A DNA stretch of 64,000 nucleotides from Oxalobacteraceae sp. CFBP 8761 (GTDB lineage: Bacteria > Pseudomonadota > Gammaproteobacteria > Burkholderiales > Burkholderiaceae_D): NCBI GenBank assembly GCA_014841595.1, contig JACYUE010000001.1, forward strand, positions 1,476,996 through 1,540,995. The letters are read 5' to 3'. Below the pieces are notes generated by a model. That model searched no databases. It had not been told where the DNA came from and worked only from the letters and a program-made list of their open reading frames with translations. Positions 43,001 to 50,625 of the stretch are shown piece after piece. A program made the position numbers and the translations under genes. Every line of letters starts with the position of its first letter. The stretch's first letter is position 1.

Positions 43001-43139
43001 GTGAAATTGGGATGTCCTACGAGTTTATTCAGAAGTTGGCTATTCGATCGAATGTGGTAACAACGGCGTCACGGAAACGGCGCTTGGCGGTGTAAGCGAT
43101 TGACCGCGGCGCTCAAGAATCTCTTACCACCAAGAAAAG

Positions 43140-44516
43140 CTAGCCGACGGCGCCAGTGAACGTGATGGTCGCGCACACGCCGCGACCATGCTCGCCTGCC
43201 TCCAGCGAAATCGTGCCGCCGTTCCTTGCAGCGCCCCGTTCGGCAATCGCCAGCCCCAGCCCCGAACCCAGCTGCTCCTGCCCCGGCACCCGGTAGAACC
43301 GCTCGAATACCTTGTCGCGCAAATCCGGCGCAATCCCCGGCCCCCCGTCGCAGATCGCCAGCCGGTAGCCGTGAGCAGCACGCGTCAGGTGCACGGTGAT
43401 GCGGCCATCCGTCGGTGAATACTTGATTGCGTTGCTGATCAGGTTATCGACCGCCGACGCCATGCTTTCCAGATGCAGCGGCAGCACGCCGCCGGCGTCC
43501 GGGGCAGCGTCGAATTCGATCTCGATATTGCGTTGCACCGCCAGGTGCGCTGCCGTTGCCACGCGCTCACGAACGAAATCGGCCACGTTCGTCAGCGGAC
43601 ACGCCTGCGCCACCTGCGGTTCGGCCCGTGCGCGTTCGAGCGCCAGCAACTGGTGCACCGTGTGCGTGGCGCGCGCGACGCCGCTGCGCAGGCCGGCCGC
43701 CGGCTCCGCGCAGCGCTCGGCCATCTCGGCGCCGGCGCGGCTCATCAAGACGTGGGCGTTGATCTGGATGGCCGCCAGTGGCGTCTTGAGTTCGTGCGCG
43801 GCGTCGGTCAGGAACTCGTGTTCGTGCTCGATGCGTTGGGAGAGGCGATGCATCAGGCCGTTGATCGCCACCACCAGCGGCGAGAGTTCCTTGTACTTCG
43901 AGTCGGGCAGCGGCGTCAGGTCGGCATCCGTGCGCTGGGCGATGCTCGACGCGATCGAGCGCAGCGGCCGCAGGCCAATGCCGACGATCAGCCATGCCGG
44001 GATCAACAGCAGCGGCAGGCTGAAGAAGGTCGACGACAGTAAAAAGCTCACGCCCCAGATGGTCAGCATCCACTCGTCGTCGACTTCGTGACGGCGCTCG
44101 ACGACGATGCGGTTGGCCGCGTCATGCGCTGTCCAGCGTACCCAGCCGTAGGCGCCGCGCGCGGCCACCTCGGGCAGCACGTCCGGCAGTTCCGGCATCG
44201 AGTTGTAAAGCAGGCGGCCATCGAGCCAGACGCGCACGCGCACGCGCGAGTGGTAATCGAGCTCCCTGAACATGCGCTCGCGGTTCACCTCGATCGCAGC
44301 GAGGGCTGGCAGCATGCGCTCGGGCCGCGCGCCGGAGTCCACCAGGTGCGACAGGATGTTGAGCGTGTGCGCCTTGTTTTCGCTGAAGGTGCGCGTGCGC
44401 TGCGTGACCTTGGCTTCGTAGAACATCCACAGCACGCCGATGATCGCGACGCTGACGATTACGCCGGCAAAGCTGAACATCAGGCGCCGGAACAGCGAGG
44501 ACTGCCTAAACGTCAC
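43140..44516 (-). CDS. Sensor histidine kinase (QseC/PmrB-like)
   Basis: This is a 458-residue inner-membrane kinase: first helix about 13-33, periplasmic loop to about 150, second helix about 155-180, HAMP to about 235, DHp with phospho-acceptor His241 in DAAHELKTPL, and a C-terminal ATPase domain with N-box NLISNAIKYSP, G1 CDGGPGIAP and G2 GSGLGLAIAE. The start is GTG 44516, overlapping the response-regulator gene by 11 bases. The periplasmic sensor is short and carries no recognised fold. The two-component system is divergent from the GH97 glucosidase gene, but no link in function can be shown. Confidence 0.92.
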   Translation of the reverse strand: MTFRQSSLFRRLMFSFAGVIVSVAIIGVLWMFYEAKVTQRTRTFSENKAHTLNILSHLVDSGARPERMLPALAAIEVNRERMFRELDYHSRVRVRVWLDGRLLYNSMPELPDVLPEVAARGAYGWVRWTAHDAANRIVVERRHEVDDEWMLTIWGVSFLLSSTFFSLPLLLIPAWLIVGIGLRPLRSIASSIAQRTDADLTPLPDSKYKELSPLVVAINGLMHRLSQRIEHEHEFLTDAAHELKTPLAAIQINAHVLMSRAGAEMAERCAEPAAGLRSGVARATHTVHQLLALERARAEPQVAQACPLTNVADFVRERVATAAHLAVQRNIEIEFDAAPDAGGVLPLHLESMASAVDNLISNAIKYSPTDGRITVHLTRAAHGYRLAICDGGPGIAPDLRDKVFERFYRVPGQEQLGSGLGLAIAERGAARNGGTISLEAGEHGRGVCATITFTGAVG

Positions 44517-45168
44517 GCTGCACCATGTAGCCGACGCCGCGCACGGTGCGGATCACGCCTTCGCCCACTTTCTTGCGCAGGTTGAAGATGTGTACGTCGA
44601 GCGTCTGGCTCTGGCCTTCGCCGGAGGGCAGGGCGCGCCGTTCGAGTTCGACGCGCGTGAGCACGCGGTTGGCCTGCTTCATCAAGGTAAGCAGCAGCGC
44701 GAATTCGGTTTTTGACAGCGTGACGCTCTGGCCGGCGCGCGTGACGAGCATGCGGTTTTCGTCCAGTTCGATGTCGCCCGCCACCCACAGGTTTTCTTCG
44801 AGTGCACCGTGGCTGCGGCGCACGATCGCGCGCAGGCGCACCAGCAGTTCGGGAATCTCGAAGGGCTTGATCAGGTAATCGTCGGCGCCCAGGTCGAACC
44901 CCTTCAGGCGGTCCTGCAGGCTGTCGCGCGCGCTGATGATCAGGACCGGCAGGCGCACGCCTTCATCGCGCAGCGCGCGCAGCACGTCGGTGCCGTCGCC
45001 ATCGGGCAGGCCCAGGTCGAGCACCACGGCGTCGAACGATTCGCTGCGCATGCGCGCGGCCGCGCCCTGGGCCAGGCGCAGCCAGACTGCCGTGTGGCCT
45101 TCGTCCTGGAACACCGACAAGAGTGCCTGGCCGATCGCCAGATCGTCTTCGATCATCAGAATTTTCAT
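44506..45168 (-). CDS. Response regulator, OmpR/PhoB class (QseB-like)
   Basis: The product has 220 residues: a receiver domain (about 1-115; acidic pair EDD at 7-9, phospho-acceptor Asp51 in VVLDLGLPD, Lys in LIKPFE) and a winged-helix DNA-binding domain (about 125-218; ENRMLVTRAGQSVTLSKTE, VHIFNLRKKVG, RTVRGVGYMV). ATG 45168 is taken as start since it opens directly into MKILMIEDD; the longer frame crosses the divergent promoter region. It should be phosphorylated by the overlapping kinase. QseB/PmrA subfamily by similarity. Confidence 0.94.
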   Translation of the reverse strand: MKILMIEDDLAIGQALLSVFQDEGHTAVWLRLAQGAAARMRSESFDAVVLDLGLPDGDGTDVLRALRDEGVRLPVLIISARDSLQDRLKGFDLGADDYLIKPFEIPELLVRLRAIVRRSHGALEENLWVAGDIELDENRMLVTRAGQSVTLSKTEFALLLTLMKQANRVLTRVELERRALPSGEGQSQTLDVHIFNLRKKVGEGVIRTVRGVGYMVQRDV

Positions 45169-45328
45169 GCCGGAAGTGTAGCAGTGCGCTGCGCTTCGGG
45201 CGTCGCAGCGAATCTTCAGATTCGCTTTAGCCATACGTTGACCGCGCATCCCCGATGCCAGACTATCCGGGGCGACCGCTTTCAGGTTGAAAATGCAACA
45301 GAAAACAAGACGAGACAGGAGACGAAGG

Positions 45329-47371
45329 ATGCGTACCAGTTTATTGAAGATGAGCCTCGTGGCGCTGGGCATGGTGATCAGTACCGGCGCGTTCGCCGCT
45401 GAAGATCTGATGGCCACCGTCGAGTCGCCCGGCAAGGTGCTCAAGGTGTCGTTGCAGGTTGCCCCGGACGGGCGCCTGTCGTACCAGGTCGAGCGCAATG
45501 GCCAGCCGGTCATCGCCCCGTCGCGCCTGGGCTTCGTGCTGGCCAGCGACAAGCCGCTCGATGCCGGCTTCGCGATGGAGCGTCACCTGGTTACGGCCCA
45601 TGACAGCACCTGGGAGCAGCCGTGGGGCGAGCGCCGCACGGTGCGCAATCACTACAGCCAGCTGCGCGTGGACGTCCACCAGAAGAAGGATGGCCGTCGC
45701 CTTGCCATCGTGTTTCGCGTGTTCGACGATGGCGTGGGCTTTCGCTACGAATTCCCGAAGCAGGCCAATAACCGCGCCGTGCACATCGCTGACGAGCTGA
45801 CCGAATTCGTGGTGGCGCAGCCAGCCACCGCCTGGTGGCAGCAGGCCGGTGAAGTCTGGGCGCTGGAATACCCGATCCAGAAGACGCCACTGCGCGAAGT
45901 GGGCATGGCTAACACGCCGATGACGGTGCGCATGGAAAACGGCACGCACATCGCCTTCCACGAAGCAGCACTGGTCGACTACGCGTCGATGTGGCTGCGC
46001 CGGGTCGAAGGCCAGCGCCTGCGCGCGCACCTGACCCCGTCCGCCAATGGCGCGCCGGTCGTGCGCACCGGCAGCTTCACGACGCCATGGCGCACGATGC
46101 AGATCGCGGGTGATGCGGCGGGCCTGTACATGTCCGACCTCGTGCTGAACCTGAACGAGCCGAACAAACTGGGCGACGTTTCGTGGGTCAAGCCATCGAA
46201 GTACGTCGGCGTCTGGTGGGACATGCACCTCGAAACCAAAACCTGGGCCGCGGGCGACCGGCTCGGCGCGACGACCGAGTACACGAAGCGCTACATCGAC
46301 TTCGCTGCGAAGAACGGCTTCCGTGGCGTGCTGGTCGAAGGCTGGAATCCGGGCTGGGACAGCGACTGGGCCGGCAACGGTGCGGACATGGACTTCACCC
46401 GTTCCACCCCGCGCTTCGACCTGCCGGCACTGGCAGCGTATGGCAAGCAGAAGGGAGTGCACCTGATCGGTCACCACGAGACCGGCGGCAATATCGCACA
46501 CTACGAGAAGCAGCTGGATGCCGCGCTGCGCCTGTATGCAAAGAACGGCGTGGACAGCATCAAGACCGGCTACGTGACCGATGGCGGCGCGGCGCAGTTC
46601 ATGGGCAAGAATGGCAAGGTCCATTTCGGCTATACGGACTCGCAAGAGGGCGTGCGTCACTATCAGAAGGTGGTCGAGGATGCGGCGCGCTACAAGATCG
46701 CGATCAACACGCACGAGCCGGTGAAGGACACGGGCCTGCGCCGCACCTATCCGAACTGGATCTCGCGTGAAGGTGCGCGCGGCGTGGAATACAACGCCTG
46801 GGGCAATCCGGTCAACAGCGTCGAGCATGAGGCCAATCTGGTGTTCACCCGCATGCTCAGCGGTCCGCTTGACTATACGCCGGGCATCCTGAGTCTGGAG
46901 GGCAAGGACAAGAAGCCGTTCAACTCGACCCAGGCCAAGCAGCTGGCCAACTTCGTCGTGATCTATTCGCCGGTGGTGATGGCGGCCGATCTGATCGAGC
47001 ACTACGACCGCTATCCGGGCGCGTTCAAGTTCATCCGCGACGTGCCGACCGACTGGGACGATACGCGCGTGCTGCATGGCGCTGTCGGTGAATACGCCAC
47101 CATCGCGCGCAAGGACCGCAACTCGAGCGCCTGGTACGTCGGCTCGGTCACCGATGGCAATGCGCGCACGCTCGATCTGCCGTTGTCGTTCCTCGATGCT
47201 GGCAAATCGTATGTGGCCGAAATCTACCGCGATGGCGACAAGGCGGATTACCGCAGCGAACGGCGCTTCGACCTGGTGATCGAGAAGCGCAATGTGAAGA
47301 GCACCGACACCATCAAGATGGTGCTGGCGCCGGGCGGCGGGCAGGCGATCCGGCTGGTGCCGGCCGGCTGA
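45329..47371 (+). CDS. Glycoside hydrolase family 97 (alpha-glucosidase-like), exported
   Basis: The 680-residue enzyme has a signal peptide ending near STGAFAAE. The N-terminal beta-sandwich (about 25-280) and catalytic TIM barrel (about 290-570) contain WWDMHLETKTWAAG, VLVEGWNPGWDSDW, GVDSIKTGYVTD and the family block INTHEPVKDTGLRRTYPN followed by SREGARGVEYNAW. The barrel is followed by a C-terminal sandwich. GH97 includes SusB-type inverting alpha-glucosidases and retaining alpha-galactosidases. The Glu in REGARG fits the inverting acid, though subtype cannot be fixed by eye. ATG 45329 follows AGGAG and GAAGG. It is divergent from the QseBC-like genes and ends before a strong terminator. 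Confidence 0.92.
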   Translation: MRTSLLKMSLVALGMVISTGAFAAEDLMATVESPGKVLKVSLQVAPDGRLSYQVERNGQPVIAPSRLGFVLASDKPLDAGFAMERHLVTAHDSTWEQPWGERRTVRNHYSQLRVDVHQKKDGRRLAIVFRVFDDGVGFRYEFPKQANNRAVHIADELTEFVVAQPATAWWQQAGEVWALEYPIQKTPLREVGMANTPMTVRMENGTHIAFHEAALVDYASMWLRRVEGQRLRAHLTPSANGAPVVRTGSFTTPWRTMQIAGDAAGLYMSDLVLNLNEPNKLGDVSWVKPSKYVGVWWDMHLETKTWAAGDRLGATTEYTKRYIDFAAKNGFRGVLVEGWNPGWDSDWAGNGADMDFTRSTPRFDLPALAAYGKQKGVHLIGHHETGGNIAHYEKQLDAALRLYAKNGVDSIKTGYVTDGGAAQFMGKNGKVHFGYTDSQEGVRHYQKVVEDAARYKIAINTHEPVKDTGLRRTYPNWISREGARGVEYNAWGNPVNSVEHEANLVFTRMLSGPLDYTPGILSLEGKDKKPFNSTQAKQLANFVVIYSPVVMAADLIEHYDRYPGAFKFIRDVPTDWDDTRVLHGAVGEYATIARKDRNSSAWYVGSVTDGNARTLDLPLSFLDAGKSYVAEIYRDGDKADYRSERRFDLVIEKRNVKSTDTIKMVLAPGGGQAIRLVPAG

Positions 47372-47390
47372 CCGACCGTTAGTCAAAGAA

Positions 47391-47414
47391 CCGGCGCCCG
47401 CGGGCGCCGGTTTT
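47391..47414 (+). terminator. Strong terminator after the GH97 gene
   Basis: A perfect 20-base palindrome (CCGGCGCCCG with CGGGCGCCGG) preceded by AAAGAA and followed by TTTT. It ends the glucosidase transcript before fsr. Confidence 0.75.
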
Positions 47415-47454
47415 CGCATATCCTGTCGAACTGTTCTGTCCACCCGCGTCGTCC

Positions 47455-48672
47455 ATGTCCACATCTTCCTCGCCGTCCAGCACCACCTCCGCTACCACCC
47501 CGGCCGTCCCGGGTGCGGTCATGCAAATCCTTCTCTCGGTTGCCTTTGTCCACCTGCTCAATGATTGCGTGCAGGCTGTGCTGCCGTCGATCTACCCGCT
47601 CCTGAAGCACGAATTCAACCTGACCTTCACCCAGGTCGGCCTGATCACGCTGACGTTCCAGTGCACTGCCTCGCTGCTGCAGCCATGGATCGGCCTGTAC
47701 ACCGACAAGCGGCCGATCCCGTTCCTGCTGCCGGCCGGGATGTGCGTGACGCTGTTTGGGGTGGGCCTGCTCGCGTGGGCGAACAGCTATCCGATGCTGC
47801 TGGTTGCTGCCGGCATGATCGGCGTGGGCTCGTCGACCTTCCACCCGGAAGCCTCGCGCGTGGCGCGCCTGGCGTCGGGCGGGCGCTTCGGGTTTGCACA
47901 GTCGGTGTTCCAGGTTGGCGGCAATGCCGGCTCGGCCCTGGGGCCGTTGCTGGCGGCGGCGATCGTCGTCGGCCGCGGGCAAGCCGAGATCGCCTGGTTC
48001 ATGCTGCTGGTGCTCGTTGCGGTGGCGGTGCTGGTGGGCGTGAGCCGCTGGTACAGCAACCACCTGATGAACATGGTCAAGAAGGCCGCGCTGCATGCCG
48101 GTCCGGCGCTGCCGCGCAAGAAGGTGATCCAGGCGCTGGTGGTGCTGGCGCTGCTGGTGTTCTCCAAGTACATCTATATGGCGAGCCTGCAGACCTATTA
48201 CACCTTCTTCCTGATCGAGAAGTTCAAGCTACCGGTCGGCACCGCGCAAATGTACCTGTTCCTGTTCCTGGCATCGGTGGCGCTCGGCACGTTCGCGGGC
48301 GGGCCGATCGGCGACAAGATCGGGCGCAAGCGCGTGATCTGGTTCTCGATCCTGGGCGCGGCGCCGTTCACCATCGCGCTGCCGTACGCCGACCTGTTCT
48401 GGACCGGCGTGCTGTCGGTGATCATCGGCCTGGTGATGTCGTCGGCATTCTCGGCCATTGTCGTGTTCGCACAGGAACTGGTGCCGGGCAAGGTCGGCCT
48501 GATCTCGGGCATCTTCTTCGGCCTGATGTTCGGCATCAGCGGCGTGGGCGCGGCTGCAATGGGCAGCATCGCCGACGTGCACGGCATCGCGCAGGTGTAC
48601 CAGATTGCCTCGTTCCTGCCACTGCTGGGCATCCTGGCCGTGCTGCTGCCGCGCATCGATACCCGGCGCTAG
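47455..48672 (+). CDS. fsr: Fosmidomycin-resistance-type MFS exporter
   Basis: This 405-residue, 12-helix transporter has a Ser/Thr/Pro-rich cytoplasmic N-terminus (about 20 residues). Family text includes VAFVHLLNDCVQAVLPSIYP in helix 1, FTQVGLITLTFQCTASLLQP in helix 2 and GSSTFHPEASRVARLASGG, all characteristic of Fsr proteins that export fosmidomycin and perhaps other phosphonates. The long central loop (WYSNHLMNMVKKAAL) is also typical. ATG 47455 is the only good start. It is bracketed by a terminator before it and a separate promoter zone for PhzF after it, so it is likely monocistronic. Confidence 0.92.
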   Translation: MSTSSSPSSTTSATTPAVPGAVMQILLSVAFVHLLNDCVQAVLPSIYPLLKHEFNLTFTQVGLITLTFQCTASLLQPWIGLYTDKRPIPFLLPAGMCVTLFGVGLLAWANSYPMLLVAAGMIGVGSSTFHPEASRVARLASGGRFGFAQSVFQVGGNAGSALGPLLAAAIVVGRGQAEIAWFMLLVLVAVAVLVGVSRWYSNHLMNMVKKAALHAGPALPRKKVIQALVVLALLVFSKYIYMASLQTYYTFFLIEKFKLPVGTAQMYLFLFLASVALGTFAGGPIGDKIGRKRVIWFSILGAAPFTIALPYADLFWTGVLSVIIGLVMSSAFSAIVVFAQELVPGKVGLISGIFFGLMFGISGVGAAAMGSIADVHGIAQVYQIASFLPLLGILAVLLPRIDTRR

Positions 48673-48718
48673 CGGCCCGGCGCTATGATGGGTGTTTCCA
48701 ATCACTGAGGAAGCATCC

Positions 48719-49552
48719 ATGCGTCAGGACATTGAACTTCTCGCCGCCTTCGACGACCACGGTGAGGGCGGGAATCCGGCCGGCGTCTGGATCGGCGCGG
48801 CCTTGCCGCCGGCTGCCGAGATGGCCGCGATGGCGCGCGACGTCGGTTTTTCTGAAACCGCGTTTGCCGCGCCCGAAGGCGAGGGGTGGCGCGTGCGCTA
48901 TTTTTCGCCGGCTTCCGAAGTGCCGTTCTGTGGCCATGCGACGATCGCCCTGGGCGCTGCGCTGGCACGCCGACATGGCGCTGGCCGCTTTGCGCTGACG
49001 CTGAACGCCGCCGCCATCACCGTCGAGGGCCGGCAGGATGGTGCCCGGCTGCAGGCGGCCCTGCAGTCGCCGCCCACCCGCAGCCGGCCCGCGCCGGCCG
49101 CTCTTGTCGACGCTGCGCTCGCGCTGTTCGGCTACGGGCACGCCGACCTCGATCCGCGCCTGCCGCCCGCGTGCATCCACGCCGGCGCTGACCACCTGTT
49201 CCTGGCGCTGTCCAGCCGCGCTGCGCTGGCGGCGATGGCGTACGCGCTCGACGCAGGTCAGGCATTGATGGCTGGCCACGGCCTGGTGACGATCGTGCTG
49301 GCCTGGGCCGAACACGATAACCTGTTTCATACGCGCAACGCTTTTGCCTCCGGTGGCGTGCTGGAGGATCCGGCCACGGGCGCCGCGGCGGCAGCGCTGG
49401 CCGGGTATCTGCGCGATCTCGGCTGGCCGCATGGCGGCCGGATCGAGATCGTGCAGGGCGAGGACATGGGCATGCGTTCGCTCATTACTGCCGAATTTAC
49501 CAATGAAATTGGCAGCCCGATCCGTGTGGCGGGCAGCGCGCGGATGTTGTGA
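48719..49552 (+). CDS. PhzF-family isomerase/epimerase
   Basis: The product has 277 residues with the duplicated diaminopimelate-epimerase fold. Motifs: GNPAGVWIG near the N-terminus, SETAF (candidate catalytic Glu at about 46), PFCGHATIALG, and GVLEDPATGAAAAALAGYL in the second half. PhzF enzymes isomerise trans-2,3-dihydro-3-hydroxyanthranilate in phenazine synthesis, but most chromosomal homologues have unknown substrates, and no other phenazine genes are present here. ATG 48719 has GAGGA seven bases upstream. An ACGCACA/TGTGCGT hairpin lies 20 bases past the stop. Confidence 0.9.
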   Translation: MRQDIELLAAFDDHGEGGNPAGVWIGAALPPAAEMAAMARDVGFSETAFAAPEGEGWRVRYFSPASEVPFCGHATIALGAALARRHGAGRFALTLNAAAITVEGRQDGARLQAALQSPPTRSRPAPAALVDAALALFGYGHADLDPRLPPACIHAGADHLFLALSSRAALAAMAYALDAGQALMAGHGLVTIVLAWAEHDNLFHTRNAFASGGVLEDPATGAAAAALAGYLRDLGWPHGGRIEIVQGEDMGMRSLITAEFTNEIGSPIRVAGSARML

Positions 49553-49731
49553 TTGCGGCAGTCATTATGCAACGCACATGGTGTGCGTGACGCAGCCATT
49601 TTTCCCGGTTTCCCGCTCATTCAAACTGAAGGTGAAAAGTACGCCTGCTCCGCAAATCGATTTTCCGTAAGCGGATTGATAATTGAATCCAGTTAATTTC
49701 TGTTTCACTCAATCAACCCAGGAGTCCCGCC

Positions 49732-50490
49732 ATGGAGCAGTTCACCGCCGCCGTCATCAACCCAGCCACGCTGTCGCGACCACGTTCCGTGCGTCCCCCG
49801 GCCGCCGGCAGCGTGACCGAACGATTGCCGTTCACGATCCGCCGGGTACAGACCCAGGCCGACCTGCAGAAGGCCGTGCGGATTCGGCACGCCGCCTATG
49901 CGCGCCACGTGCCGGATTTCGCACGCACGCTCGCGCAGCCTGAAGCGGCTGACTTCGATGCCGACACGATCGTGCTGCTGGCCGAGTCCAAGCTCGATGG
50001 CACGGCGATCGGCAGTACCCGCATCCGTACCAATCTGCACCGGCCGCTGGGTGTCGAAGAATCGGTGGTGCTGCCTGACTGGCTGCAGGGCAAGCGGCTG
50101 GTCGAGGCAACCCGGCTGGCCGTCGACGAAGGGCGGGTGGGGCGCATGGTAAAAATTGCATTGGTCAAGGCGTGTTTCATGTATTGCGAAGACAACGCTA
50201 TCGACTTCTCGGTGGCGACGGGCCGCCCGCCGGTCGACCGGCAGTACGAGCAGATGCTGTTCGTCGACGTGTTCCCGGAAGATGGCCTGGTGCCGCTGCG
50301 CCATGTCGGCAATATCCCGCACCGCGTGATGGCCTTCGAGATCGCCACCTTCCAGCAGCGCTGGACCGAGGCGCGGCATCCGATGCTCGACTTCTTCTTC
50401 AACACGCTGCACCCGGATATCGACATCGGTCCGGTCGTCGTCCCATCGGTGCAGGAATGGCCGGCGCGGAAAGAACTGGCCGTCGCCTGA
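49732..50490 (+). CDS. FeeM-like N-acyltransferase (GNAT-like, AHL-synthase fold)
   Basis: The 252-residue protein starts at ATG 49732 with AGGAG at 49720-49724. The region about 35-200 matches the N-acyl amino acid synthase FeeM/autoinducer-synthase-like core: VRIRHAAYARHVPDFA, DADTIVLLAESKLDGTAIGSTRIR, LVEATRLAVDEGR, and FSVATGRPPVDRQYE. Such enzymes transfer an acyl chain from acyl carrier protein to an amino group and may make long-chain N-acyl amino acids or related signals. Neither a LuxR partner nor an acyl-carrier protein gene is adjacent. A c-di-GMP enzyme gene follows after a hairpin. Confidence 0.78.
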   Translation: MEQFTAAVINPATLSRPRSVRPPAAGSVTERLPFTIRRVQTQADLQKAVRIRHAAYARHVPDFARTLAQPEAADFDADTIVLLAESKLDGTAIGSTRIRTNLHRPLGVEESVVLPDWLQGKRLVEATRLAVDEGRVGRMVKIALVKACFMYCEDNAIDFSVATGRPPVDRQYEQMLFVDVFPEDGLVPLRHVGNIPHRVMAFEIATFQQRWTEARHPMLDFFFNTLHPDIDIGPVVVPSVQEWPARKELAVA

Positions 50491-50540
50491 GACCCTGTTA
50501 CACGGCGCGCGATCGACGTTTGTTCAACTACGAAGGGCAT

Positions 50541-50585
50541 GACGGCACTACGCTAAAGCTGTATCCTTGCGCTTTAGTGGCCGTC
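50541..50585 (+). promoter_or_regulatory. Long imperfect hairpin upstream of the GGDEF-EAL gene
   Basis: Inner arms CTAAAGC (50553-50559) and GCTTTAG (50571-50577) and outer arms GACGGC (50541-50546) and GCCGTC (50580-50585) form a two-tier stem. No T-run follows. It may end the acyltransferase message or shape the leader of the next gene, whose start lies 40 bases on. Confidence 0.4.
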
Positions 50586-50625
50586 GCTGTCTGCACGGTG
50601 GTCACGCGTATTACCAAGGCCGCTC

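Noticed and set aside
43000..43139. Rrf2-like helix-turn-helix fragment after the IS3 relic
   Set aside because: About twenty residues only, with no supporting domain or start; too little to call.
45341..47464. 707-codon minus-strand frame opposite the GH97 gene
   Set aside because: Antisense shadow; the plus strand has signal peptide, family blocks and a terminator.
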